This document shows positions 28,563-37,868 of a stretch of DNA of 64,000 bases, piece after piece. Under the pieces are notes generated by a model. The model did not search any database and was not told the origin of the DNA. It saw only the letters and a program-made list of their open reading frames with translations. Both the position numbers and the translations under genes were made by a program. Source of the stretch: an uncultured Candidatus Pelagibacter sp. (lineage in GTDB: Bacteria; Pseudomonadota; Alphaproteobacteria; Pelagibacterales; Pelagibacteraceae); NCBI RefSeq assembly GCF_943788075.1, contig NZ_CALSOW010000002.1:124001-188000 (forward strand), in the 5' to 3' direction. Position 1 is the stretch's first letter. Each line of letters begins with the position of its first letter.

Positions 28563-28922
28563 ATGTTGACACTTTTAAAAAAAATTTTCACTTGGTGGAA
28601 TCAAGATACTTTTGGCACTAGATTGAAAACAATTTTTTTTGGAAAATTAGTTGGTAGCGATGAACTTGGTAACAAATATTATGAAAGTAAAAACGGAAAG
28701 AGATGGGTTATTTATGCAAATATTATTGATGCCTCCAAGATACCAGTAGAGTGGTATTCGTGGATGCATTTCACTCCCAATAAAATAGAAAAAACTCACG
28801 AACTTGAAAAATATGATTGGCAAAAACCTCATCAATCAAACTTAACTGGTACAGAAAAAGCTTATTATCCAAATAAAGATAAAGATGGAATCAAAAAGAA
28901 ATATTCTAGCTGGAAACAATAA
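28563..28922 (+). CDS. NDUFA12-family accessory subunit of complex I
   Basis: A protein of about 119 residues related to mitochondrial NDUFA12/B17.2, a peripheral-arm subunit or assembly factor of NADH:quinone oxidoreductase that occurs in alphaproteobacteria. Diagnostic parts are TFGTRLKTIFFGKLVGSDEL, YYESKNGKRWVIYAN, IPVEWYSWMHF, and KPHQSNLTGTEKAYYPN. ATG at 28563 is preferred over an in-frame TTG at 28548. The adjacent DUF2155 gene is its usual neighbour in alphaproteobacteria. Confidence 0.92.
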   Translation: MLTLLKKIFTWWNQDTFGTRLKTIFFGKLVGSDELGNKYYESKNGKRWVIYANIIDASKIPVEWYSWMHFTPNKIEKTHELEKYDWQKPHQSNLTGTEKAYYPNKDKDGIKKKYSSWKQ

Positions 28923-29292
28923 ATTTAACTTTTATCTTTTAATTTATTTAATTTATTTTTTTTTAATAAGTCTATCATTTGCAAAAGATGCTGCAGAAGG
29001 TTCTTTTACAGATATAAAAATTTTAGATAAAGTTAGTTCAAAAAATACTTTGCTAAAATTAAAAAATGGAGAGTTAATAAATTTTAAAGATCTCTCTATA
29101 AAGATTTTAAAATGTAAAAATTCAGAATTTGATGATAATCCTGAAATTACAGCTTATATACAAGTAAAAGATATAACTGATGAAAATAATAATGAAGTTT
29201 TTGTATTTAATGGGTGGATGTTTTCGTCAAGCCCATCAATTACTCCATTTGATCATCCGGTATATGATGTTTGGCTTATTAAATGCTATTAG
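28885..29292 (+). CDS. DUF2155 secreted protein
   Basis: A 135-residue protein of unknown function with a signal peptide (charged start, hydrophobic FYLLIYLIYFFLISLSFA, cleavage near residue 33). The mature part has LKNGELINFKDLSIKILKC and FNGWMFSSSPSITPFDHPVY with VWLIKC at the end, the standard DUF2155 pattern with two conserved Cys. Its ATG lies inside the NDUFA12 gene (38-bp overlap), and its stop overlaps the convergent accC by 4 bp. Confidence 0.86.
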   Translation: MESKRNILAGNNKFNFYLLIYLIYFFLISLSFAKDAAEGSFTDIKILDKVSSKNTLLKLKNGELINFKDLSIKILKCKNSEFDDNPEITAYIQVKDITDENNNEVFVFNGWMFSSSPSITPFDHPVYDVWLIKCY

Positions 29293-30626
29293 ACTATAGT
29301 ATCTTTGTCTAACCAGCTTACGTTAAAATCAGAATTAATAAATTTTTTATGACTTAGAAGCTTTTTATGTAGTGGAATGGTTGTGGTAATTCCTTCTATT
29401 ACGAATTCATCTAGTGATCTGTTCATTCTTTGAATTGCTTCAGTTCTATTTCTACCATGACAAATTAATTTACAAACCATGCTGTCATAATATGGAGTTA
29501 CTTTATATCCTTGAAAAATAGCTCCATCTACTCTAGTTCTAAAACCAGAGGGTTGATGACACATACCTATCGTTCCTGGAGATGGCTGAAAGTTCTTACT
29601 TGCATCTTCTGCATTTATTCTACATTCAATTGCATGACCTCTTGGGTTTATATCGCTTTGTTTTAGTGCTGTTTCTCCAGAAAAAGCGATCCAAATTTGT
29701 TCCTTAATAATATCAATACCTGTTACCATTTCTGTTACAGGATGCTCGACTTGTACCCGTGTATTCATTTCAAGAAAATAAAATTTTCCTTCTTCATAAA
29801 TAAATTCTACAGTTCCAGCTCCCATGTAACCAATTTTTGCAACCATATTGACCGTTTTTTCAAATAAATCTTTTCTTATTTCATCATTAAGAACTGGGCT
29901 TGGTGTTTCTTCAATTAATTTTTGATGTCTTCTTTGAACAGAGCAGTCTCTTTCATGAAGGTGAACAACATTATTTTTACCTGCTAAGATTTGAACTTCT
30001 ATATGTCTTGGATTTTGAAAAAACTTCTCAATATAAACTTCGTCATTACCAAAATATTTTTTTGCTTCTGATTTTGCGGTAGAAAATAAGGTTTCAAACT
30101 CCTCTTCTTTATGAACAATTTTCATACCTTTTCCACCACCACCACCTGATGCTTTAATTAAGACAGGAAATCCAATTTTTTTACATAGCTCTTTAGCTTG
30201 AGCTATATCAGTAACACCACCTTCAGAACCTTCGATTACCGGTAAGCCGTTTTCTTTAGCAATTCTTTTTGCTTGAATTTTATCACCCATCATTTCTATA
30301 TGTTTTGATGATGCGCCAATAAAACTTATTTTATTTTCTTCAAGAATTTTTGCAAAACTTGCATTTTCAGATAAAAATCCATAACCAGGATGTACAGCAT
30401 CAGCATTGGTAAGTTCTATTGCTGACATTAAATTAGGAATATTTAAGTAGCTATTTGCAGGTTGGTGAGACCCTATGCAAACACTTTCATCTGCCATTCT
30501 TACATGCATACTTTCTCTATCAACGTCAGAATGAACAGCTACAGTTGGAATTCCCCATTCCTTACAAGCTCTAATAATTCTAACTGCAATTTCCCCACGG
30601 TTTGCAATTAAGATTTTTTTAAACAT
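29289..30626 (-). CDS. accC: Biotin carboxylase of acetyl-CoA carboxylase
   Basis: ATP-grasp enzyme that carboxylates biotin on AccB for malonyl-CoA formation. At 445 residues it has ILIANRGEIAVRIIRACKEW at 5-24, the glycine-rich loop KASGGGGGKGMKIV, ERDCSVQRRHQKLIEE, and FLEMNTRVQVEHPVTE. It is 4 bp downstream of accB in the order aroQ-accB-accC. The accA and accD subunits are not in the window. Confidence 0.97.
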   Translation of the reverse strand: MFKKILIANRGEIAVRIIRACKEWGIPTVAVHSDVDRESMHVRMADESVCIGSHQPANSYLNIPNLMSAIELTNADAVHPGYGFLSENASFAKILEENKISFIGASSKHIEMMGDKIQAKRIAKENGLPVIEGSEGGVTDIAQAKELCKKIGFPVLIKASGGGGGKGMKIVHKEEEFETLFSTAKSEAKKYFGNDEVYIEKFFQNPRHIEVQILAGKNNVVHLHERDCSVQRRHQKLIEETPSPVLNDEIRKDLFEKTVNMVAKIGYMGAGTVEFIYEEGKFYFLEMNTRVQVEHPVTEMVTGIDIIKEQIWIAFSGETALKQSDINPRGHAIECRINAEDASKNFQPSPGTIGMCHQPSGFRTRVDGAIFQGYKVTPYYDSMVCKLICHGRNRTEAIQRMNRSLDEFVIEGITTTIPLHKKLLSHKKFINSDFNVSWLDKDTIV

Positions 30627-30630
30627 TTAT

Positions 30631-31065
30631 TTACTCTAGGATAATAATAGTTTGACCAAACTCGACAGGGTGACCGTCTTCAACACAAATTTCTTTTACA
30701 ACACCATCTGCTGTTGATGGCACATGATTCATTGTTTTCATAGCTTCAACAATCATAATGGTATCACCTTTTTTAATTTTTTTACCTACTTCAACAAATT
30801 TTTTTGCTCCTGGTTCTGGAGCATGATAAGCTGTGCCAATTATTGGTGAAGTAATTTCAGTCCCAGATTTTATCTTTGGTTTTTCAGTGACATTTTCATT
30901 TCCAGTATGAATATTTGCCGATGTTGTAACTGGCTGATTGCTGATAGACACATTATTTTTAGAAACTTTAATTTTAGTATCTTTTTCAGTAATTTCTATT
31001 TCTGTAAGATTAAACTCTTCTAAATAGTCACTTAATTCCTTAATAATATTTTTATCTATTTTCAT
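30631..31065 (-). CDS. accB: Biotin carboxyl carrier protein
   Basis: Carries biotin for acetyl-CoA carboxylase. The 144-residue protein has an N-terminal domain (about 1-40), a flexible linker, and the C-terminal biotinyl domain with VEAMKTMNH, biotinyl-lysine K110. The thumb-like segment GTAYHAPEPGAKKFVEVG is that of ACC-type carriers. It overlaps aroQ by 14 bp. Confidence 0.96.
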   Translation of the reverse strand: MKIDKNIIKELSDYLEEFNLTEIEITEKDTKIKVSKNNVSISNQPVTTSANIHTGNENVTEKPKIKSGTEITSPIIGTAYHAPEPGAKKFVEVGKKIKKGDTIMIVEAMKTMNHVPSTADGVVKEICVEDGHPVEFGQTIIILE

Positions 31066-31501
31066 TTTTTAAAATCTTTTCTATTGAAATTATGGCCAAA
31101 ATATAACCCTCAACTCCTAATCCAAAAATTCCCCCTGTCGCTATATCGCTTATTAGAGATTTATGCCTAAATTCCTCTCTTTTATATATATTCGATATAT
31201 GTAATTCAATTATTGGTTTTTTAAATAAATCGAGAGCGTCTCTGATTGCAACTGATGTGTGAGTAAAACCTGCAGCATTTATTATCATTCCATCATATTT
31301 TTTTCTCGCATCCTGAATTAAATTAACTAGCTCTCCCTCAATATTTGATTGAGTAAACTCTAATTCAATACCAATTTTATTTGACTCTTTTAAACAATTT
31401 TCTTTTAGCTGATTAAAAGTAGTTGAGCCATATTGTGATTGTTCTCTTTCACCTAATAGATTAAGATTTGGACCATTAATAATAATAATTTTATTATTCA
31501 T
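31052..31501 (-). CDS. aroQ: 3-dehydroquinate dehydratase, type II
   Basis: Third step of the shikimate pathway. The 149-residue protein has NGPNLNLLGEREQSQYG near the start with the catalytic Arg/Tyr loop, NAAGFTHTSVAIRDAL, and ELHISNIYKREEFRHKSLIS with the active-site His. It leads the aroQ-accB-accC operon. Only 16 bp separate it from the divergent thiS. Confidence 0.96.
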   Translation of the reverse strand: MNNKIIIINGPNLNLLGEREQSQYGSTTFNQLKENCLKESNKIGIELEFTQSNIEGELVNLIQDARKKYDGMIINAAGFTHTSVAIRDALDLFKKPIIELHISNIYKREEFRHKSLISDIATGGIFGLGVEGYILAIISIEKILKNENR

Positions 31502-31517
31502 TTAACTCTTATATACG

Positions 31518-31736
31518 ATGAAAAAAATAAAAAAAATAGAAATTAAAGTGAATGGTAAATTTAAGAGTGTTACTGAAAATTATAAGATTTCAAATTTAGT
31601 AAAAGATCTTAAAATTCCTTTAAAAAAAGTAGCAATTGAACTCAATCAAGAGATAATAGATAAAAAAAAAATTAGTAAAATTATTCTAAAAAAAGAAGAT
31701 AAAATCGAGATAGTTCATTTTATTGGAGGAGGTTAA
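31518..31736 (+). CDS. thiS: Sulfur carrier protein ThiS
   Basis: Ubiquitin-fold carrier that delivers sulfur to the thiazole ring of thiamin. The 72 residues end in VHFIGGG, the C-terminal Gly-Gly needed for adenylation and thiocarboxylation. The gene is directly followed by thiG (ATG next to the TAA). A GGAGG at its very 3' end (about 31726-31731) doubles as the thiG ribosome site. Confidence 0.92.
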   Translation: MKKIKKIEIKVNGKFKSVTENYKISNLVKDLKIPLKKVAIELNQEIIDKKKISKIILKKEDKIEIVHFIGGG

Positions 31737-32513
31737 ATGAAAAATGATAAAATAATTATAGCAAGTAAAAAATTTAATTCTCGATTAATCGTGGGTACTG
31801 GTAAATATAGAAATATGGCTGAGTGTGCAAAAGCAATTAAGCTCTCTGGCGCAGAAATTGTGACGGTTGCTGTTAGAAGAGTAAATATAATAGATAAAAA
31901 AAAACCACTTCTTATGGATTATATTGATCCAAAAAAAATTACTTATTTGCCAAATACAGCAGGATGTTTCACCTCAGAAGAAGCATTGAGAACACTTCGA
32001 TTAGCAAGGGAAATTGGAGGGTGGAAATTGGTCAAATTAGAAGTGTTGGGTGATAAACAAAATTTATTTCCTGATATGATTGAAACTTTAAAATCAACTG
32101 AGGTTTTAGCTAAAGAGGGTTTTAAAGTTATGGTTTATTGTAATGACGATCCACTAATGGCAAAACGGTTAGAAAACTCAGGTGCAGATGCAATAATGCC
32201 ACTAGCTGCTCCTATTGGTTCTGGTTTAGGAATTCAAAATAAAACAAATATTCAAATTATTAGAAAACAAACTAAATTACCTTTGATTATTGATGCAGGC
32301 TTAGGTCAAGCATCAGATGCTACAATTGCAATGGAGTTAGGTTGTGATGGCGTTTTAGTTAACACCGCGATTGCTAAAGCAAAAAAACCATTTGATATGG
32401 CTCTTGCATTTAAAAATGCTGTAATTGCGGGCAGACAATCTTTTTTAGCAGGACGTATTAATAAGTATTTGTATGGAAATGCATCCTCACCAAAAACAGG
32501 AATTATTAAATAG
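31737..32513 (+). CDS. thiG: Thiazole synthase ThiG
   Basis: Forms the thiazole phosphate of thiamin using ThiS thiocarboxylate, deoxyxylulose phosphate and a glycine-derived imine. The 258-residue TIM barrel has [45 protein letters not shown] with a candidate Schiff-base Lys, and [20 protein letters not shown]. No other thi gene is present. It overlaps the convergent RNase gene by 8 bp. Confidence 0.96.
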   Translation: MKNDKIIIASKKFNSRLIVGTGKYRNMAECAKAIKLSGAEIVTVAVRRVNIIDKKKPLLMDYIDPKKITYLPNTAGCFTSEEALRTLRLAREIGGWKLVKLEVLGDKQNLFPDMIETLKSTEVLAKEGFKVMVYCNDDPLMAKRLENSGADAIMPLAAPIGSGLGIQNKTNIQIIRKQTKLPLIIDAGLGQASDATIAMELGCDGVLVNTAIAKAKKPFDMALAFKNAVIAGRQSFLAGRINKYLYGNASSPKTGIIK

Positions 32514-34332
32514 TTTTTGTTTTTTTTACAAACTTCTTTTTAAAGTAAGGTTTCTTTTTAAAAGGTTTTTTATGAAACTTTTTAGCCTCTTTCTTGTCGA
32601 TAATCTTATCTTCTTTAATTTGTATCTCTAAATTCTTTAATTTTTCAAAATGTTCAATTAGCTCAATTGTTTTTTTTGATTTATTTTGAATATCTATAAT
32701 ATACTCTGGGATAATAAGTGTAGGATCGCTAACAATATCTATTGTCATTTTATTTTTTTTTTCAAAATAAGTTAAATCATCAACAAAATTTTCTTTTAAA
32801 AAATCAGAGATTTTTTCACAAACTTTTAGCTCAACAAACTTAGCTTTATGAATAATTGCATTTAACTCAACAGTTTTTAGTAGTTTTTGTGCAAAAGACT
32901 CATCTGTAAGAGTTACTCTCCATTTTATTGCACTTTCTCTTAACCTTTGCCTAGACATTTCTAGAAGTCCAAAATTACTTATTCTTCCAATTTGAATTCT
33001 AGCTCTGTCAGTTCTGCATTTTTCTTTTAGTTTTCTCTCAACCAATCTTCTATTTCCATAACTAAGCATATCAATAAAGTCGATTATAATTAGACCAGAT
33101 AAGTCTCTAATTTTTATTTGTCTTGCAATTTCTTCAGCTGCCTCAATATTAGTATCTAATGCAGTGCTTTCAACATTTTTACCTTTAATTGAGCTACCTG
33201 AGTTTATATCAATTGAAACAAGTGCCTCAGTGGGGTTTATTACTAAATATCCTCCTGACTTTAGTTTTATTTCAGAGTCAAATATTTGGTTTAATTTTTG
33301 CTCAATTTTTTCTTCGATAAATAAAGGAACTTTTCCTCTGTACTTTTTAACTTTCTTAACATTTGATGGCATAATCATTTTCATAAAAGTTTGTGCTTTT
33401 TTATAACCTTCATTACCCTCAACTATTATATTTTGAGTAGTATCATCAAACATGTCTCTTAAAGTTCTTTTTATAATTTCACTTTCTTGATGAATTAATG
33501 ATGGTGCTATTGAATTGATAGCTGTGTCTTTAATTTGACTCCATGTTTTGATAAGAGTTTCTAAATCATTATTAATTTCATTTTTGGTTTTATTGCTTCC
33601 AGCAGTTCTAACAATTAAACCCATTTCTTTGGGGATCTCAATTTCATTCAAAATAGTTCTTATTTTTTTTCTATCAGCTGGATTAAATATTTTACGAGAT
33701 ATACCACCTCCTTTTGGAGTATTGGGCATTAAGACAATATATTTTCCTGCAATTGAAATAAATGTACTAAGTGCTGCACCTTTTTGTCCTCGTTCATCTT
33801 TGATGACTTGTATTAAGATAACTTGATTTGGCTTTATAACTTCCTGTATTTTGTATCTTTTAAATTTAAACTTAATTTCTTTCTTTTTATCTTTCTCTTC
33901 ACTTAGAGTACCTTTTTCTTCAGAGCTATTTTCATTTTCCTCAGATGGATCTTTGTCAATATTAATAGGGTCATCTATTTCAAGTTTTCCTTCAGCAATA
34001 TTTTCATCTTCTTTTGCCTCAACTTCTTTTGAAAGCTCCTCTCTAGCTTTTTCCTCTTCCTCTTTAATTTTATCTAAATCTGCTTTTGGTATTTGATAAT
34101 AATCAGACTGAATATCATTAAAAGATAGAAATCCATGACGCTCTCGCCCAAAATCAATAAATGCTGCTTGAAGAGATGGTTCTATTCTACTTACTCTACC
34201 AAGATATATATTATTTTTAATTAAATTATTTTTTAAACCTTCGTATTCGTAGTCTTCAATATTGTCATCTGATTTAAGAACAACTCTAGTTTCATTGGGA
34301 TGCGATGCATCGATATATAAATTTTTTTCCAT
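32506..34332 (-). CDS. rne: Ribonuclease E/G family endoribonuclease
   Basis: Single-strand endoribonuclease of RNA decay and processing. ATG at 34332 is chosen because [19 protein letters not shown] is the conserved start; an in-frame extension to 34419 has no family similarity. The S1 domain ([20 protein letters not shown]) is interrupted by a highly acidic Glu/Lys insertion of about 80 residues. Catalytic parts are [41 protein letters not shown] and [14 protein letters not shown]. The C-x-x-C Zn-link after the last motif is missing. The tail is Lys/Phe-rich ([15 protein letters not shown]). At 608 residues it lacks most of the degradosome scaffold of E. coli RNase E, so rng is an alternative name. 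Confidence 0.9.
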   Translation of the reverse strand: MEKNLYIDASHPNETRVVLKSDDNIEDYEYEGLKNNLIKNNIYLGRVSRIEPSLQAAFIDFGRERHGFLSFNDIQSDYYQIPKADLDKIKEEEEKAREELSKEVEAKEDENIAEGKLEIDDPINIDKDPSEENENSSEEKGTLSEEKDKKKEIKFKFKRYKIQEVIKPNQVILIQVIKDERGQKGAALSTFISIAGKYIVLMPNTPKGGGISRKIFNPADRKKIRTILNEIEIPKEMGLIVRTAGSNKTKNEINNDLETLIKTWSQIKDTAINSIAPSLIHQESEIIKRTLRDMFDDTTQNIIVEGNEGYKKAQTFMKMIMPSNVKKVKKYRGKVPLFIEEKIEQKLNQIFDSEIKLKSGGYLVINPTEALVSIDINSGSSIKGKNVESTALDTNIEAAEEIARQIKIRDLSGLIIIDFIDMLSYGNRRLVERKLKEKCRTDRARIQIGRISNFGLLEMSRQRLRESAIKWRVTLTDESFAQKLLKTVELNAIIHKAKFVELKVCEKISDFLKENFVDDLTYFEKKNKMTIDIVSDPTLIIPEYIIDIQNKSKKTIELIEHFEKLKNLEIQIKEDKIIDKKEAKKFHKKPFKKKPYFKKKFVKKTKTI

Positions 34333-34436
34333 AATAATTTGATTAATTGATTCATTTAATATTTTAAGTGTTAATAAAATTTTGTTTATTTCTAGTGCCT
34401 TATCTTTAACAAATTCCAAGATATAATGGAAATAAA

Positions 34437-36773
34437 ATGAATAAAATTCTTAAAAATACTCTGTTTATATTGTTATCTCTTATATTATTAATGGGTATTT
34501 TGATATTTGGAATTTTATGGTCTTATTCAAACAATATTCCTGATTATAGATTTCTTAAAAGTTATAAGCCACCAGTATCAAGTAAGGTATATTCGGGTAA
34601 TGGAGAACTCGTTGCAGATTTTTCAAAAGAAAAAAGGATATTTGTTCCATTTAACTCAATTCCAAAAAATGTAATTTACTCATTCTTATCTGCAGAAGAT
34701 AAAAATTTCTTTTCTCATCCTGGTGTTGATGCAAAAGGAGTTTTAAGAGCTGTGATAAACAATATTTCAAACATAATTTCATCAAAAAGACTTGAGGGTG
34801 CTTCAACAATCACACAACAAGTGGCTAAGAATTTTTTATTGACTAACGAGGTAAGTCTCAACAGAAAAATAAAAGAAGCTATTTTAGCATTTAGAATCGA
34901 AAGAGCTTTATCTAAACAGAGAATTCTAGAATTATATTTAAATCAAATTTATCTTGGGAGTGGTGCATACGGAGTTGCTTCAGCTAGTTTAGAATATTTT
35001 GATAAATCTATCCAAGATTTAGATTATGGAGAGGCTGCTTTATTGGCGGCCTTACCAAAAGCGCCAAGTAGATATAATCCTTATCGAGATATTAAGTTAG
35101 CTAAATTTAGAAGAGACTTGGTTTTAAAAAATCTATTTGAAAATAAGTATATAGATTTGAAACAATACAGTCATCTTAAAGAAAAAAAAATTATATTAAA
35201 AAAAACAAAAAAAGTTTTTTTAGAGGATGCTCAATATTATATTGAAGATGTTAGAAAAAATGTGATTGATACTTTAACTTATGATAAAGTTTATAAACAA
35301 GGATTTAACATTAATACTCCAATTAATTTAGAGTTTCAAAAGATAGCAACTAACTCACTTAGGAATGGATTATCATCTTATGATAAGAGAAAAGGTTGGC
35401 GAGGTGCTCTTGAGAATAAAAAATACTCAAAAAACTGGCATAAAGATATTAATAAATTTTATTTAGAAAATTCGATTGGTTGGGAATTAGCAATTGTTAA
35501 AAAATTAAATAAATTTTCAGCAAATATTGAAACAGAAAATAAATTAAATGGAAAAATAGAATTTAAAGATATCTCTTGGACAAAAAAAGAGTTTAGTCAA
35601 TTATTGAAAGTAGGCGATATAGTTTATGTAAAAAAAATTAGTGATAAAAAATATAGTTTAAAACAACTACCGAAAGTTAATGGTGGAATTGTTGTTATGG
35701 ATCCCTATACAGGCCGAGTATTGGCTTTAAGTGGTGGCTTCAGTTTTAAAAAAAGTGAATTTAATAGAGCAACCCAAGCATTAAGGCAACCTGGTTCAGC
35801 TTTTAAACCATTCGTTTATGCTTTAGCTCTTGAAAACAATTACACTCCAACATCATTAATTTTAGACGCGCCAATTGTTTTGGATCAAGGAGAAGATCTT
35901 AAAATGTGGAAACCAGAAAATTATGGAAAAAAGTTTTATGGACCATCAACATTGAGAGTAGGATTGGAAAAATCGAGAAATTTGATGACAGTCAGAATAG
36001 CACAAGACTTAGGTCTTAAAAAAATTATAAACTTTTCACAAAGTCTTGGAATATATGATAACCCTGAAGAACTTTTATCTATTTCACTTGGTTCTGCTGA
36101 AACAACACTATTAAAACTAACCTCAGCTTACTCAGTTTTTGTTAATGGAGGCAAATTAGTTGATCCAATTTTAATTGATAGAATTCAAGATAGCCAAGGA
36201 AAAACTATTTTTAATAATGATAAAAGAAAATGTATTAATTGTGATGAAATATCTTATTTAGGTAATGATTATCCAATTATAAAAGATAATTATAAAAAAA
36301 TTTTCTCTTCTCAAACATCATATCAAATGACCTCAATACTTGAAGGAGTTGTTCAAAGAGGAACAGCTAAAAAATTAAAAGATCTTAAATTAAATATTGC
36401 TGGAAAAACTGGTACAACTAATAAAAACACAGACACATGGTTTATTGGATATACATCAAATTATTTAATTGGTGTTTATGTTGGTTTAGATAACCCTTCA
36501 CCGCTTGGAAGATATGAAACAGGCTCAAAAACGGCTTTACCAATATTTAAAGAGTTTATTAAAAACGCAGTTAATAAATCAGACGCAAGGCCATTTAAAG
36601 CAGCAGAGGGAACAGTAATGATGGTAGTTGATCCAAATACTGGCCAAAAAGCAAAATTTAATTCTAAAAATACTATTATCGAAGTTTATAAGAAACAAAA
36701 TGTAGTTGATGGAAAAGTTTTATATTCAAATAATGATAGATTAGATGCTAATAATATATTAAAATTTTATTAA
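34437..36773 (+). CDS. mrcA: Penicillin-binding protein 1A, bifunctional peptidoglycan synthase
   Basis: Inner-membrane enzyme with glycosyltransferase and transpeptidase activity. The 778 residues begin with a membrane anchor (about 7-29), then the glycosyltransferase domain (AEDKNFFSHPGVDAKGVLRA, EGASTITQQVAKNFLL), an OB-like region, and the transpeptidase with SAFKPF (SxxK), SRN (EKSRNLMTVR) and KTGTT. It is divergent from the RNase gene, and its TAA shares one base with the prfB ATG. Confidence 0.96.
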   Translation: MNKILKNTLFILLSLILLMGILIFGILWSYSNNIPDYRFLKSYKPPVSSKVYSGNGELVADFSKEKRIFVPFNSIPKNVIYSFLSAEDKNFFSHPGVDAKGVLRAVINNISNIISSKRLEGASTITQQVAKNFLLTNEVSLNRKIKEAILAFRIERALSKQRILELYLNQIYLGSGAYGVASASLEYFDKSIQDLDYGEAALLAALPKAPSRYNPYRDIKLAKFRRDLVLKNLFENKYIDLKQYSHLKEKKIILKKTKKVFLEDAQYYIEDVRKNVIDTLTYDKVYKQGFNINTPINLEFQKIATNSLRNGLSSYDKRKGWRGALENKKYSKNWHKDINKFYLENSIGWELAIVKKLNKFSANIETENKLNGKIEFKDISWTKKEFSQLLKVGDIVYVKKISDKKYSLKQLPKVNGGIVVMDPYTGRVLALSGGFSFKKSEFNRATQALRQPGSAFKPFVYALALENNYTPTSLILDAPIVLDQGEDLKMWKPENYGKKFYGPSTLRVGLEKSRNLMTVRIAQDLGLKKIINFSQSLGIYDNPEELLSISLGSAETTLLKLTSAYSVFVNGGKLVDPILIDRIQDSQGKTIFNNDKRKCINCDEISYLGNDYPIIKDNYKKIFSSQTSYQMTSILEGVVQRGTAKKLKDLKLNIAGKTGTTNKNTDTWFIGYTSNYLIGVYVGLDNPSPLGRYETGSKTALPIFKEFIKNAVNKSDARPFKAAEGTVMMVVDPNTGQKAKFNSKNTIIEVYKKQNVVDGKVLYSNNDRLDANNILKFY

Positions 36774-37868
36774 TGGACGATAAATATCAAGATTACAAAA
36801 AAGAAATAGAAAAGATTAACTCAAGAGTTAAGGAGTATCTTTGAAAAAAATAATATTCATTCAAAACTTGAAGTATTAAACTCTAAAATGCTAGAAGCAA
36901 ATTTCTGGCAAGATAAAGATAATTCTAAAAAAGTAATTAAAGAAAAGAAATTATTTGAGGATCTATTAAGTACTTACAAGTCATCAATTGAAAAGCTCTC
37001 AGATTTAGATGATTTAAATGAGCTAGCCTTAGAAGAAAAAAATGAGCCCATCCAAAAAGAAGTATTTCTAAATATTAAAGAGCTTAGAGCACTAGTAAAA
37101 AAAAATGAAGTTAAATGTTTTTTATCAAATGAGGCGGACTCTCTTGATTGTTATATAGAAATACACGCTGGCGCAGGTGGAACAGAAAGTCAAGATTGGG
37201 CTGAAATGTTAAGAAGAATGTACTTAAAATGGGCAGATCAAAAAAATTTTAAATCAAACTTGATTAGCGAGCATAAAGGAGATGAGGCTGGATTAAAATC
37301 ATCAACAATTAAAGTTTCGGGTGATTATGTGTTTGGTTGGCTTAAAAAAGAATCTGGGATTCATAGATTGGTTAGAATATCTCCATTTGATTCAGGTGCA
37401 AGACGCCACACAAGCTTTGCAAGTATATGGGTGTATCCGGTAGTTGATGAGAATATTAATATTGAAATTATTGAAAAAGATTTAAGAATTGATACTTATC
37501 GATCTAGTGGAGCAGGTGGCCAACATGTAAATACGACCGATAGTGCTGTAAGAATTACACACTTACCATCTAAAATTGTTGTTCAATGTCAAAATGAGAG
37601 ATCTCAACACAAAAATAAAGAAACATGTATGAACATGTTAAAAGCAAGATTATATGATTATGAAATTAAAAAAAAAGAACAGAAAAATCAAAATACAGAA
37701 AACTCTAAATCTGAAATTGGATGGGGTCACCAAATAAGATCATATGTTTTGCAACCATACAGACTTGTAAAAGACAATAGAACAAATTTTGAAAGCACAA
37801 GCCCAGATAAAATTTTAGATGGAGATTTAGATGAATTTTTAGAACAATCTTTATATCAAATTAAATGA
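36773..37868 (+). CDS. prfB: Peptide chain release factor 2 with programmed +1 frameshift
   Basis: Recognises UGA and UAA stops. The zero frame runs from ATG 36773 for 23 codons to TGA at 36842-36844, and the main frame continues +1 as GAA AAA AAT and so on to 37868, giving about 364 residues. The main part has the stop-recognition SPF in RISPFDSGARRHTS and the catalytic GGQ in SSGAGGQHVNTTDSAVR. The break is the conserved autoregulatory frameshift of this gene. Start and stop of mrcA overlap by one base (TAATG). Confidence 0.96.
36831..36844 (+). promoter_or_regulatory. Programmed +1 frameshift site of prfB
   Basis: AGGAG (36831-36835), TAT, CTT (36839-36841) and TGA (36842-36844) form the classical RF2 recoding element: an internal Shine-Dalgarno 3 nt before a slippery CTT followed by the RF2-specific UGA. 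Low RF2 lets the ribosome slip one base and read GAA at 36843, giving autoregulation. Confidence 0.95.

Noticed and set aside
31502-31517. TPP riboswitch upstream of thiS
   Set aside because: Only 16 bp separate thiS from aroQ, too little for the aptamer, and no thi-box sequence is seen.
34333-34436. TATAAT just before mrcA as its promoter
   Set aside because: No acceptable -35 at 16-18 bp, and transcription would begin about 4 bp before the ATG; unsupported.
36773-36888. Apparent frame break at the start of prfB as a mutation or sequencing error
   Set aside because: The AGGAG-TAT-CTT-TGA block is the conserved programmed frameshift of RF2, so it is regulation and not damage.
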